Below, one piece after another: positions 41,201 to 49,503 of a stretch of DNA of 64,000 bases (the first letter of the stretch is position 1; the number at the start of each line of letters is the position of its first letter). The translations under genes were made by a program, and so were the position numbers. The notes under the pieces are model-generated. The model was not told where the DNA came from and did no database searches. It was given only the letters and a program-made list of their open reading frames with translations. Source of the stretch: Neobacillus niacini (GTDB taxonomy: Bacteria > Bacillota > Bacilli > Bacillales > Cytobacillaceae); NCBI RefSeq assembly GCF_019749295.1, contig NZ_JACWFG010000004.1:181856-245855 (forward strand). The letters are read 5' to 3'.

Positions 41201-41800
41201 ATGGGCAGAGCGCTTACTTTTTTAATGGAGTGGCTATGGAGACTATTATACTTAAACGCACTCTGGATATTGTTTTCATTACCGATTATTACCATAATCC
41301 CTGCAACGGCTTCAATGTTTAGCGTAATGGACAAATGGGTCAGGAATGACCAGCATGAGCCAGATTTTAAAGTCTATGTCAGTGAATTTAAGAGATTATT
41401 TCTAAAAAGCTACCCGCTTGGACTCTCCATAATGTTGGTTGGGTGTTTACTAGTATTGGACCTGTTGATTCTAAGAAATGCGGTTTCTGAAATCTTTGTG
41501 ACTATTCGCTATGCATTATTGTTGTTGAGCTTATTATTTTTAATTGCCGTGGCCTATAGTTTTCCCGTTTATCTGCGTTTTCAGTATCCATGGTATAAGA
41601 CCCTATTCTTTTCGTTTATGCTGGGAATCCGTAACCCTATTATCACATTTTTGGCATCGTGTGGTTTCTTGTTGGTTTTGTTACTATTTATGTTTGCAAC
41701 AGGTGTCGGATTATTAATATTTGCTAGTTTAATAGCATTAATTAGCACGATTTCTGCGCATTTTATCATTATTTCGTTGCCGGAAGCAGCGGTTAATTAA
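41201..41800 (+). CDS. DUF624 (YesL-like) membrane protein
   Basis: A 199-residue protein with five or so hydrophobic helices. The N-terminal WLWRLLYLNALWILFSLPIITIIPATASMF is the DUF624 signature. AAAGGAG precedes ATG 41201. YesL-like proteins are typically encoded next to CUT1-type sugar importers in Bacillaceae, as here, and may assist the transporter. Their molecular role is not established. Confidence 0.82.
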   Translation: MGRALTFLMEWLWRLLYLNALWILFSLPIITIIPATASMFSVMDKWVRNDQHEPDFKVYVSEFKRLFLKSYPLGLSIMLVGCLLVLDLLILRNAVSEIFVTIRYALLLLSLLFLIAVAYSFPVYLRFQYPWYKTLFFSFMLGIRNPIITFLASCGFLLVLLLFMFATGVGLLIFASLIALISTISAHFIIISLPEAAVN

Positions 41801-41872
41801 GTGTTTTGACTACTAATTGTGTCTTTTTTAAGAAAATAGCCAAAAAATATTAATGGAATTTTCAAAAATCAG

Positions 41873-41898
41873 TTGACGTGAAAGCGGATTCATATAAT
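41873..41898 (+). promoter_or_regulatory. Candidate promoter with embedded cre-like site
   Basis: TTGACG (41873-41878) and TATAAT (41893-41898) are only 14 bases apart; AATAAT 3 bases on gives a 17-base spacer. Between them TGAAAGCGGATTCA (41879-41892) matches the CcpA cre core. It lies 150 bases before the binding-protein gene and would allow catabolite repression. The rest of the 244-base gap is AC-rich with nothing recognised. Confidence 0.5.
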
Positions 41899-42044
41899 AA
41901 TAGTAATAAGTCCACAACATACAACAACAAACGTCAACAAAACACCAAGAAACAATGTAATTCCATAAGCCTCTAAGAAATATAGATTAGTAGTTTGTGA
42001 GGGTTGTGACCAAAAAAGAATAAATCTATTTAGGGGGAAAATGA

Positions 42045-43382
42045 ATGAAGACAGTAAGAAAAACATTGGTGTCGCTGTTAATTCTGGCAATAAGCTTCTC
42101 TTTGATTCTGGCTGGCTGTTCTAGCAAGGAATCAGGCGGGTCAAAGTCGAGCGGAACGAAAGACGGTGAAAAAGTGGTTATTGATTTCTGGACCTTTTGG
42201 GGTTCTGAAACACGCAGGCCAATCATTGAAAAGATTATCGATGATTTCAATAAATCGCAAGATAAAATTGAAGTCAAACATACATATCTTCCATGGGGAG
42301 ATGTTTGGACTAAAAACTTAGCTTCAATCGCAGCTGGAAATCCTGCGGACTTAATCATTAACGACATTAATGCAGTTGGCCACCGTGCGCAAAACAATCA
42401 AAATACGAATCTTGCAAAGTATTTAGAACAGGATCCAGAAGTGAAGGATCGCTTCTACCCAGAATTATATAATGCAAGTTTGTATGAAGGGGACCCATAC
42501 GCACTTCCTTTCAACACAGATACACGTTTAATGTTCTGGAATAAAGATATGTTTGAAGAAGCTGGTCTTGATCCTAATACACCTCCAAAAACATGGGCTG
42601 AGTTAGAAGAAATGGGTAAAAAGCTTGATGTGAAAAAGGGAGATAAATACGAAAGAATCGGTTACCTGCCTAATCAGGGAATCGGAGCAGATGTCTGGAT
42701 GATCAATGCTGATGGAAAAGGATATTGGGATTTTGATGCAAAGAAAGCCATTATCAATGATGAAACGAACGTAGAAGCCTTAACGTGGATGAAAAACTAT
42801 TATGACTATTACGGCGATAAAACGATTAACAGCTTTAAGGCTGAGTTTGGTGAGCAAACTGCAGATCCATTTGTTGCTGGTAAATTAGCTATTACTACTG
42901 ATAATGCAAACTTCTTCACGAAAATAAGAGATTACGGTGACGGTATGAACTTCGGTGTTGCGCCGCTGCCAGCAATGGAAGAAGGAAGCGGTAATTCAAG
43001 CTGGGGCGGCGGCTTTGTCGCTGAGATTCCTAAAGGAGCAAAACATCCTGATGAAGCTTGGGAATTCCTAAAATACTTAACAGATGTTCAGGCTCAGGAA
43101 TATTGGGCAGTGAAGAACTTTGATGTTGTTGCGAACAAAGAAGCAGCAGAAAAAGCTGCTGGCAGTGCAGAGTTTTCAGAGGAAGGAAAGATGGTTTATT
43201 CTGAAGCTGCTGAGAATATGAAACAAACCTTACTTACTCCAACACCTAACGAAGCACCTGACTATATCAATTTAATTCAGCCTGAAATTGAATCGGTTCT
43301 ATTAGGGAAAAAGTCTCCTAAAGAAGGATTGGATGCAGCACAAAAAGCAGTAGAAGAATTGGTTAAATCAAACAAAAAGTAA
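42045..43382 (+). CDS. Extracellular sugar-binding lipoprotein (SBP family 1), second importer
   Basis: A 445-residue lipoprotein. The signal peptide ends with the lipobox LILAGC (Cys25). A Ser/Gly-rich linker follows, then VIDFWTFWGSETRRPIIEKIIDDFN and SWGGGFVAEIPKGAKHPDEAWEFLKYL, typical of CUT1 binding proteins. AGGGGGA precedes ATG 42045. It is the first gene of the second importer, the reverse gene order to the first importer. Ligand unknown. Confidence 0.9.
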   Translation: MKTVRKTLVSLLILAISFSLILAGCSSKESGGSKSSGTKDGEKVVIDFWTFWGSETRRPIIEKIIDDFNKSQDKIEVKHTYLPWGDVWTKNLASIAAGNPADLIINDINAVGHRAQNNQNTNLAKYLEQDPEVKDRFYPELYNASLYEGDPYALPFNTDTRLMFWNKDMFEEAGLDPNTPPKTWAELEEMGKKLDVKKGDKYERIGYLPNQGIGADVWMINADGKGYWDFDAKKAIINDETNVEALTWMKNYYDYYGDKTINSFKAEFGEQTADPFVAGKLAITTDNANFFTKIRDYGDGMNFGVAPLPAMEEGSGNSSWGGGFVAEIPKGAKHPDEAWEFLKYLTDVQAQEYWAVKNFDVVANKEAAEKAAGSAEFSEEGKMVYSEAAENMKQTLLTPTPNEAPDYINLIQPEIESVLLGKKSPKEGLDAAQKAVEELVKSNKK

Positions 43383-43394
43383 CAGTAAATTGTT

Positions 43395-43421
43395 CAGGGA
43401 GTGACTTTAATTCGCTCCCTG
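43395..43421 (+). terminator. Attenuator-like hairpin after the binding-protein gene
   Basis: CAGGGAG pairs with CTCCCTG around a 13-base loop, followed by ATTGTTT. It lies between the binding protein and permeases, where partial termination commonly lowers permease expression. Confidence 0.55.
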
Positions 43422-43453
43422 ATTGTTTAACCTTGGAAGAAGGGATGAACGAG

Positions 43454-44416
43454 ATGGAACGAATTGTAATAAATAAACCAGAGATAACAAAGAAATATAA
43501 AAAACAAAAAGCAAGTTCTTCATTACAGAGAAAAGAAGGTTTGCAGGGTTATCTTTTTATAGCACCGTGGATCATTGGTTTTCTGTTTTTTATGGCTGGA
43601 CCACTATTATTTTCCCTCTATGGAAGCTTTACCAATTTCAACATCACTTCAAAAATGGATTTTATCGGTCTCGATAACTTCAAAAAAATGTTTACAAATG
43701 ACCCAATCATTTGGCTTTCACTGAAAAACACACTCTACTTTGTTGTAATCTCTGTACCGCTAACGACAGCAGGGGCTGTCATGCTTGCTGTTCTTTTAAA
43801 TCAAGGGATAAAGGGAATGCGAGTATTTAGAACCATATTTTATTTACCGGCAGTTTTATCCGGTGTAGGGGTCTATTTACTTTGGATGCAGCTTTTAAGT
43901 CCTTCCTCCGGATTGGTAAACACACTGCTGGGCTTTGTAGGAATTGATGGCCCTGCTTGGCTGACAGATCCTTCATGGACAAAGAACGCACTGATTTTCA
44001 TGAAAATGTGGAGTGTCGGCGGCGGAATGCTTTTGTACTTAGCAAGTCTTCAAGGTGTATCACAGTCCTTATATGAAGCAGCTGAGATTGATGGGGCTAC
44101 TTCATTCAGAAAGTTTTTCCATATTACATTACCAATGATTACCCCAGTTATCTTTTTTGATCTTGTGACAAGTACAATTGGCGCCTTCCAGATTTTCCAG
44201 GAAGCCTACGTAATGAGTGAAAGTGGCGATGGAGGACCGGCCAATTCACTGGTATTCTTCAATTTGCATATGTGGAACAAAGCGTTTGAGGTTTTCGATA
44301 TGGGTTACGCGATGGCCATGTCATGGGTATTATTCATCATTATCCTTGTATTAACAGTTTTCAACCTAAAGATTGCCCCACGCTGGGTTCATTATGAAGG
44401 GGAGGATCGGAAATGA
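43454..44416 (+). CDS. Sugar ABC transporter permease (MalF type), second importer
   Basis: A 320-residue membrane protein with six helices after a basic N-terminus, and the EAA loop YEAAEIDGATSFRKFFHITLPMITPV. ATG 43454 is chosen because GAAGAAGGG ends 9 bases upstream. The stop overlaps the next permease as ATGA. Together with its partner it forms the channel for the binding protein at 42045. No ATPase is encoded nearby. Confidence 0.9.
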   Translation: MERIVINKPEITKKYKKQKASSSLQRKEGLQGYLFIAPWIIGFLFFMAGPLLFSLYGSFTNFNITSKMDFIGLDNFKKMFTNDPIIWLSLKNTLYFVVISVPLTTAGAVMLAVLLNQGIKGMRVFRTIFYLPAVLSGVGVYLLWMQLLSPSSGLVNTLLGFVGIDGPAWLTDPSWTKNALIFMKMWSVGGGMLLYLASLQGVSQSLYEAAEIDGATSFRKFFHITLPMITPVIFFDLVTSTIGAFQIFQEAYVMSESGDGGPANSLVFFNLHMWNKAFEVFDMGYAMAMSWVLFIIILVLTVFNLKIAPRWVHYEGEDRK

Positions 44417-45288
44417 GTGCAGCAGCCCAAACAAAGGAAAATTATTTTAAAAGTGCAAACTTCAAGAAAAAAACTGGACAAACCATAGTCCTAATCGTTC
44501 TCATTCTAGGAAGTCTGTTAATTTTATCTCCTATTTGGTGGATGATTGCCACCTCTTTAAAGGATATGAAAGAAATTATGACCTATCCGCCAACCTTTAT
44601 ACCGAAAGAATGGCATTGGGAGAACTATTTAATAACCCTGCAAAAAGGTCCATTTTTGCAATATACCTTAAATACACTGTTTATCACTGTTTTTGTTGTA
44701 ATCGGAAATGTTGTGGCCAACTCGTTTATTGCTTATGGATTTGCAAAAATCCATTTTAAAGGACGAAATGTTTTGTTCGCATGCGTCCTCGCAACGATGA
44801 TGATTCCTGGATTTGTTACATTAGTGCCGCAATATGTGATTTATGCGAAGCTCGGATGGTTAAACACTTATTTACCGTTAATTCTACCCGCTTTCTTTGG
44901 AAGTGCCTTTAATATTTTCCTGCTTAGACAGTTCTTTTTGACGATACCGAATGAATTAATTGAAGCAGCTAAAATTGATGGAGCTAATCATCTTTATATA
45001 TGGTGGAAAATATTTATTCCACTGGCAAAACCGGCGATTGCCACTGTTGCCATCTTTTCCTTTAACGGAGCATGGAATGATTTTCTTGGTCCATTATTAT
45101 ACATAAATGATGAATCTCTCTATACGCTGCAATTGGGATTGCAAATATTTAAAGGTCAAAATGATACTCAATGGAACTTTTTAATGGCAGGTTCGCTTAT
45201 GGTACTGCTTCCGGTCATCACAATCTTTTTCTTCTTCCAGCGTTACTTTATAGAAGGAATGAACTTAACAGCCGGATCTAAAGGATAA
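44413..45288 (+). CDS. Sugar ABC transporter permease (MalG type), second importer
   Basis: A 291-residue permease with six helices and the EAA loop LIEAAKIDGANHLYIWWKIFIPLAKPA. GGGGAGGATC precedes the ATG, which lies inside the previous stop. It is the partner of the MalF-type subunit. Pfam-type BPD_transp_1 layout, followed after 33 bases by an FGGY kinase gene. Confidence 0.9.
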   Translation: MSAAAQTKENYFKSANFKKKTGQTIVLIVLILGSLLILSPIWWMIATSLKDMKEIMTYPPTFIPKEWHWENYLITLQKGPFLQYTLNTLFITVFVVIGNVVANSFIAYGFAKIHFKGRNVLFACVLATMMIPGFVTLVPQYVIYAKLGWLNTYLPLILPAFFGSAFNIFLLRQFFLTIPNELIEAAKIDGANHLYIWWKIFIPLAKPAIATVAIFSFNGAWNDFLGPLLYINDESLYTLQLGLQIFKGQNDTQWNFLMAGSLMVLLPVITIFFFFQRYFIEGMNLTAGSKG

Positions 45289-45321
45289 TTTGAACCTATA
45301 AAGGAAGGAATTGTTTAGTTA

Positions 45322-46827
45322 ATGGCATTACTTGGGATTGATATTGGGACCACTCATTGTAAGGCAGGGGTATTTAGAGATGATGGATCACAGATTCAGA
45401 TAGATGTCTCCCCAACCATTACCCATTATAACAAGCAAGGAGAACCGTATTATTTGCCTGATGAAATATGGGGAAATATTACAAGATGTTTAAAGGAAGT
45501 TATGCTCTGCTGTGATGAGAAAGTATGGGCTATCGGCATTACAAGTATGGCGGAAACTGGTCTCTTGGTGGACAGGCAATCTGGTAAACCAAGGACCAAT
45601 TTCATTCCTTGGTTCAGCCGGTGTGCTGAAGGTGAAGCGGAGGAAATTGCTAATGAGGATAGTCCTTTACATCGCTTTCAGAAAACGGGTCTCCATAGCA
45701 GCTATAAATATGGACTTGCAAAAATAATCCACTTAAGAAAGCAGCAAACAGACATTTTGGACGATGCAGTCTGGCTGTCGGCTTCAGACTTTATTGCCTA
45801 TAAGCTTACCGGTCATTTTGCAACAGACTATTCTTTAGCAGCAAGAACCTATGCGTTTCAAATTGATCAACTTTCTTGGGACCAGGACTGGATTAGGCAT
45901 TTCAATTTACCGGACCAATTATTCCCGGAGGCATTGCCCAGCGGAACAAAAATGGGAATTACTCTGTCTACAGAGTTAGAAGAGCTTGGTATACCCCAAG
46001 GGATACCTGTTACAGTTGCAGGTCATGACCACCTCGCAGCTGCCCTTGCCGTTGGTGCTGTCACCCCTGGAAGTGTATTTGATTCTATTGGTACGGCTGA
46101 AACACTTGTTGGTGCGATAGAGAAAAAGCAGCTTACAGAAGTGGATTTTGCATCAGGACTTACATTTGGATGTCATGTTGTGAGGGATAAATTCTTTTGG
46201 ATGGGAGGAATTTCAGCCTCAGGAGGTTCAATTGAATGGTTTAGAAATCAGTTTTCGGATCGAAAAATGTCCTATGATGAAATTATGAGTCTATCAGCTC
46301 GATCAATAGAGGGGCCGTCAGGTATTCTATACTATCCATACTTATCTGGGAGTGGTTCCCCACAGCCTGACCCGTTTGCAAGAGCTGCTTTCATCGGTCT
46401 CAAGACATCTCATAAACGTGAAGATCTTTTGAAAGCGATGATGGAGGGAACTGCGTATGAACTGGAATCGATTCGCAGAAGTGCTGAAAAAATAGCGGGA
46501 CAACTCATAAATCAAATGATTTCTGTTGGCGGCGGGACAAAAAACCATTACTGGATGCAGATAAAATCCGATATTACAAACTGCCATTTGGCCGTCCCGG
46601 AAATAAATGAGGCGACCCTGCTTGGAGCCGCAATAACAGCAGGGATTTGCTCAGGTGTATATAAAGATGAAGAAGAGGCTGCAAAGGCAATTCAATTTAC
46701 TAATCCTAAAGAAATAATACCTAATCAGCAGTACCATCATGAATATAAACGATTGTACGAAGAAGGATATATGGGTCTTCAGCTGCATTTACGGAACTTT
46801 TATCAAAATTTTCACAAGAGTGTTTAA
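45322..46827 (+). CDS. FGGY-family carbohydrate kinase
   Basis: A 501-residue kinase. ATP-binding LGIDIGTTHCKAGVF is at the N-terminus, the catalytic Asp lies in TVAGHDHLAAALAVG, and the C-terminal domain has MISVGGGTKNHYWMQIKSDI (adenosine motif). Family substrates include gluconate, xylulose, ribulose, glycerol and erythritol. Its neighbour downstream is a class II aldolase that would use the phosphorylated ketose. The kinase is therefore placed just before aldol cleavage, a reading based on context. Confidence 0.85.
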   Translation: MALLGIDIGTTHCKAGVFRDDGSQIQIDVSPTITHYNKQGEPYYLPDEIWGNITRCLKEVMLCCDEKVWAIGITSMAETGLLVDRQSGKPRTNFIPWFSRCAEGEAEEIANEDSPLHRFQKTGLHSSYKYGLAKIIHLRKQQTDILDDAVWLSASDFIAYKLTGHFATDYSLAARTYAFQIDQLSWDQDWIRHFNLPDQLFPEALPSGTKMGITLSTELEELGIPQGIPVTVAGHDHLAAALAVGAVTPGSVFDSIGTAETLVGAIEKKQLTEVDFASGLTFGCHVVRDKFFWMGGISASGGSIEWFRNQFSDRKMSYDEIMSLSARSIEGPSGILYYPYLSGSGSPQPDPFARAAFIGLKTSHKREDLLKAMMEGTAYELESIRRSAEKIAGQLINQMISVGGGTKNHYWMQIKSDITNCHLAVPEINEATLLGAAITAGICSGVYKDEEEAAKAIQFTNPKEIIPNQQYHHEYKRLYEEGYMGLQLHLRNFYQNFHKSV

Positions 46828-46856
46828 ATCAAAAATAATCATAGGGGGACAAGGTT

Positions 46857-47777
46857 ATGGAAAAGAATATTAATCTAATAAATGTACTGCCGTTAAAAGA
46901 AGTTTTGATAGAAGCTGAAAAAAAGGGCTATGCAGTCGGTTCCTTCTCACCTAGATATACTCCGATGATTCGTCCGGTTTTACGGGCAGGAGAAAAGACA
47001 AAATCTCCTTTAATTGTCCAAATATCCGAAAAAGAATTAATTCGTTATGGTATTACTCCGTTTGAATTTGGCGAGACATTTTACAAAGTAATGGAAGAAG
47101 AGAATATCACGGTGCCAGTTGTCCTCCATCTTGACCATACAAAGGAATTTTCCGTAATTGAGGATTGTATTGAAGCGGGATTTACTTCTGTCATGATCGA
47201 TGCTTCTGAAAAAGAGCTGGATGAAAATATTTCTATAAGTAAAGAAGTGGTTGAATTTGCACATGCAAAAGGTGTTTCTGTTGAAGCAGAGCTTGGGAAA
47301 ATCGGAACAACTGATTTTGTAGAAACTGACAATGATGAAGAGCTTTATACCGATCCGAAAGAAGCCTTGCGATTTGTGAACGAGACAGGCTGTGATGCAC
47401 TTGCGGTTTCAGTCGGAACGGCACATGGAGTCTATCTTGTAAAACAGCCAAAGGTCGATCTTGAACGCTTGAAGGAAATCAGAAACTTAACCCCTGTTCA
47501 TTTAGTTCTCCACGGAGGATCTGGTGTACCATCTGAAATGATTAAAGAGGCGACCATGCTTCCAAACGGCGGTATAAGTAAAGTGAATATCGCAACCGAT
47601 TTAGAACTTGCACTTTTAAACTCTCTTGGAAGAACAGAAAGAATGACAAATGAGGAGTGCAAAGCACTTTCAAAGGAGCAGTTAGAGATTGCCCAAAATG
47701 CAGTTGAGGCTGCAGTAATTGAAAAAATCCAGTACTTTCTTGGAAGTGCCCAACAGGCAGAAAGCTTTCAGATATAA
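46857..47777 (+). CDS. Class II fructose-bisphosphate aldolase family (copy 2)
   Basis: A 306-residue aldolase, the same length as the gene at 26384. It has the same zinc and catalytic segments: VVLHLDHTKE, VEAELG, GTAHGVY, LHGGSGVPSEMI and VNIATDLELALL. AGGGGGAC precedes ATG 46857. Long stretches such as ITPFEFG and TSVMIDASEK are shared with copy 1, so the two are recent paralogues or alternates for similar sugars. It ends the block bracketed by the inverted repeat elements. Confidence 0.85.
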   Translation: MEKNINLINVLPLKEVLIEAEKKGYAVGSFSPRYTPMIRPVLRAGEKTKSPLIVQISEKELIRYGITPFEFGETFYKVMEEENITVPVVLHLDHTKEFSVIEDCIEAGFTSVMIDASEKELDENISISKEVVEFAHAKGVSVEAELGKIGTTDFVETDNDEELYTDPKEALRFVNETGCDALAVSVGTAHGVYLVKQPKVDLERLKEIRNLTPVHLVLHGGSGVPSEMIKEATMLPNGGISKVNIATDLELALLNSLGRTERMTNEECKALSKEQLEIAQNAVEAAVIEKIQYFLGSAQQAESFQI

Positions 47778-47800
47778 ATAAGAAGTTCTTTTATAGAAAA

Positions 47801-48075
47801 GGCTCTGTATTATTCATTGTTGTTTTTCGTGTAGTGTTGAGAATTCATAGGCGGAGAATTTCCGGCTATTGTTTATAGAGGAACCTTAAGAAGCAGATAT
47901 AAGCGGAGATATTCCGCTTAACTTCTTTAAATAAGTCAAATTACAAGGATTTAGTTACAATAAGCGGAAAAACTCCGCCTATTTTTAAGGAAATGTGGGT
48001 ATTTCCCAATTTAAACGGAAATTCTCCGCTTATTTTCCAAACATAGTGAAATCAACATTCAGGTTTAACAGAGCA
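47801..48075 (-). mobile_element. MITE-like element, copy 2 (275 bp), inverted
   Basis: This is a near-identical reverse complement of the element at 39838-40111, with the same four short AGCGGA/TCCGCT palindromes and GGCTCTGT/ACAGAGC ends (last base changed). The flanks TTATAGAAAA (47791-47800) and TTATAAAAAA (48076-48085) differ by one base and may be a decayed target duplication. It fills most of the gap 47778-48132; otherwise only the ribosome binding site of the next gene is seen. Confidence 0.8.
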
Positions 48076-48132
48076 TTATAAAAAAACTGTATAGATATTC
48101 GAGAGATGTTTATCTTAAAAGGAGGTTTTTTG

Positions 48133-49503
48133 ATGAGCCAGTCCCCGTTTCCTATTAGAGGGGTGATAGAAGGATTTTATGGATTATTTTACAGTGCTCC
48201 TGAGCGGAAGGATTTAATCTCCTTTATTGGTGATCACGGGTTTAATCTATACATATATGGACCAAAAAATGACCGTCAGCATCGCGCCCGATGGCGGGAG
48301 CCTTATCCTGATTTCATTATGGAACAGTTTGCTGAAACCGTTGCTCATTCAAGGAACGTTGGAGTGGATTTTGCCTACAGTATTGGATCTGGTGTTTCAA
48401 TTAATTATGCAAGTGAAGAGGATTTTCAGTTCATTACGGAGAAATTTAAAGCATTTTATAAGATTGGTGTCAGGAATTTTATGATCATGTTAGATGATAT
48501 AGCTGCGGAATTTCAACATGAGGAAGAAGTGAAAATGTTCACCAGTTATGCACAAGCACATGTTCAGGTTGGGAACCGTTTGAATCACTGGTTAAAATCA
48601 CTTGATAAAACGTGCAGGCTCTCTCTTTGTCCAACTGATTATCATGGTATCGCGCCATTTAGTTACTATATTCATGAACTGGGTAACGGATTAAACAAAG
48701 AAATTGACATCTTTTATACAGGGCCAGAGATTTGTTCAAAGACAATTTCGGAGCAAGATGCAGCTGACTTTGCAGCTGCGGTTCAGAGAAAACCGATTAT
48801 TTGGGATAACTACCCTGTAAATGATTTAGCGTTGACTAGTGAAATGCATATCGGTCCTATAACCGGCCGTGAAAACTCTCTTACAAACGTATGTAAAGGG
48901 TTTATTGTCAATACGATGAGCCAGGCAGAAGCATCAAAAATCGCTTTATTAACCTTCGCGGACTTCTTCAACAATCCGGGGGAATATGACCCGTGGACCT
49001 CTTGGGACTATGCACTGAAAACAATTGGTGGAGAGGAAAACTACGAGGCTTTACGTCTATTTGCTGAAAATTGCCTGCATTCATGCCTTGATTATTCGAA
49101 GGCAGCACCATTGGAGAATTTAACTTCAAAAGCTCTATGTGCCCTGCAATCAGGCGAAAAAGCATCAGTCAGCGTTGAAGTTCAAAATCTTTATGATTAC
49201 TTGAACGAACTAGACGAAGCGGGGTACCACCTTAAATTTAGAATGACCAATTATGCTTTGCGTAATAATTTGGTCCCATGGATAGAGCTGATGGAAAGCT
49301 GGGCGTGGGCAGGCCGAAGGGCTATCGATGTTTTAAGGGCAATGGAAAATAATGAGGACATTAAGTCCCCGCTTAACTGGCTGAAGGAGTCGGCCAGTGA
49401 AGTACGGATCCATCCGAAACAGTATGCTGGGAACGTCTTGTACTCATTGATTGAATATGTTGAATCCAAAGTTGTTGAGGAAAAGGGGTCATTCATATTG
49501 TGA
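48133..49503 (+). CDS. GH84 beta-N-acetylglucosaminidase-like protein
   Basis: A 456-residue protein. FPIRGVIEGFYGLFYSAPERKDLISFIGDHGFN and YGPKNDRQHRARWREPYP are the GH84 (NagJ/O-GlcNAcase) signature. The catalytic Asp pair is in FMIMLDDIAAEF. Family GH84 uses substrate-assisted catalysis on beta-O-GlcNAc. There is no signal peptide and no carbohydrate-binding module, unlike secreted clostridial members, so it acts on imported GlcNAc-containing glycans. AAAAGGAGG precedes ATG 48133. Overlaps the tandem metallo-beta-lactamase gene. Confidence 0.87.
   Translation: MSQSPFPIRGVIEGFYGLFYSAPERKDLISFIGDHGFNLYIYGPKNDRQHRARWREPYPDFIMEQFAETVAHSRNVGVDFAYSIGSGVSINYASEEDFQFITEKFKAFYKIGVRNFMIMLDDIAAEFQHEEEVKMFTSYAQAHVQVGNRLNHWLKSLDKTCRLSLCPTDYHGIAPFSYYIHELGNGLNKEIDIFYTGPEICSKTISEQDAADFAAAVQRKPIIWDNYPVNDLALTSEMHIGPITGRENSLTNVCKGFIVNTMSQAEASKIALLTFADFFNNPGEYDPWTSWDYALKTIGGEENYEALRLFAENCLHSCLDYSKAAPLENLTSKALCALQSGEKASVSVEVQNLYDYLNELDEAGYHLKFRMTNYALRNNLVPWIELMESWAWAGRRAIDVLRAMENNEDIKSPLNWLKESASEVRIHPKQYAGNVLYSLIEYVESKVVEEKGSFIL

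Noticed and set aside
41881..42044. Direct-repeat or origin-like AC-rich stretch before the second binding-protein gene
   Set aside because: CAAC-type runs are irregular and no iteron or DnaA-box pattern could be defined.
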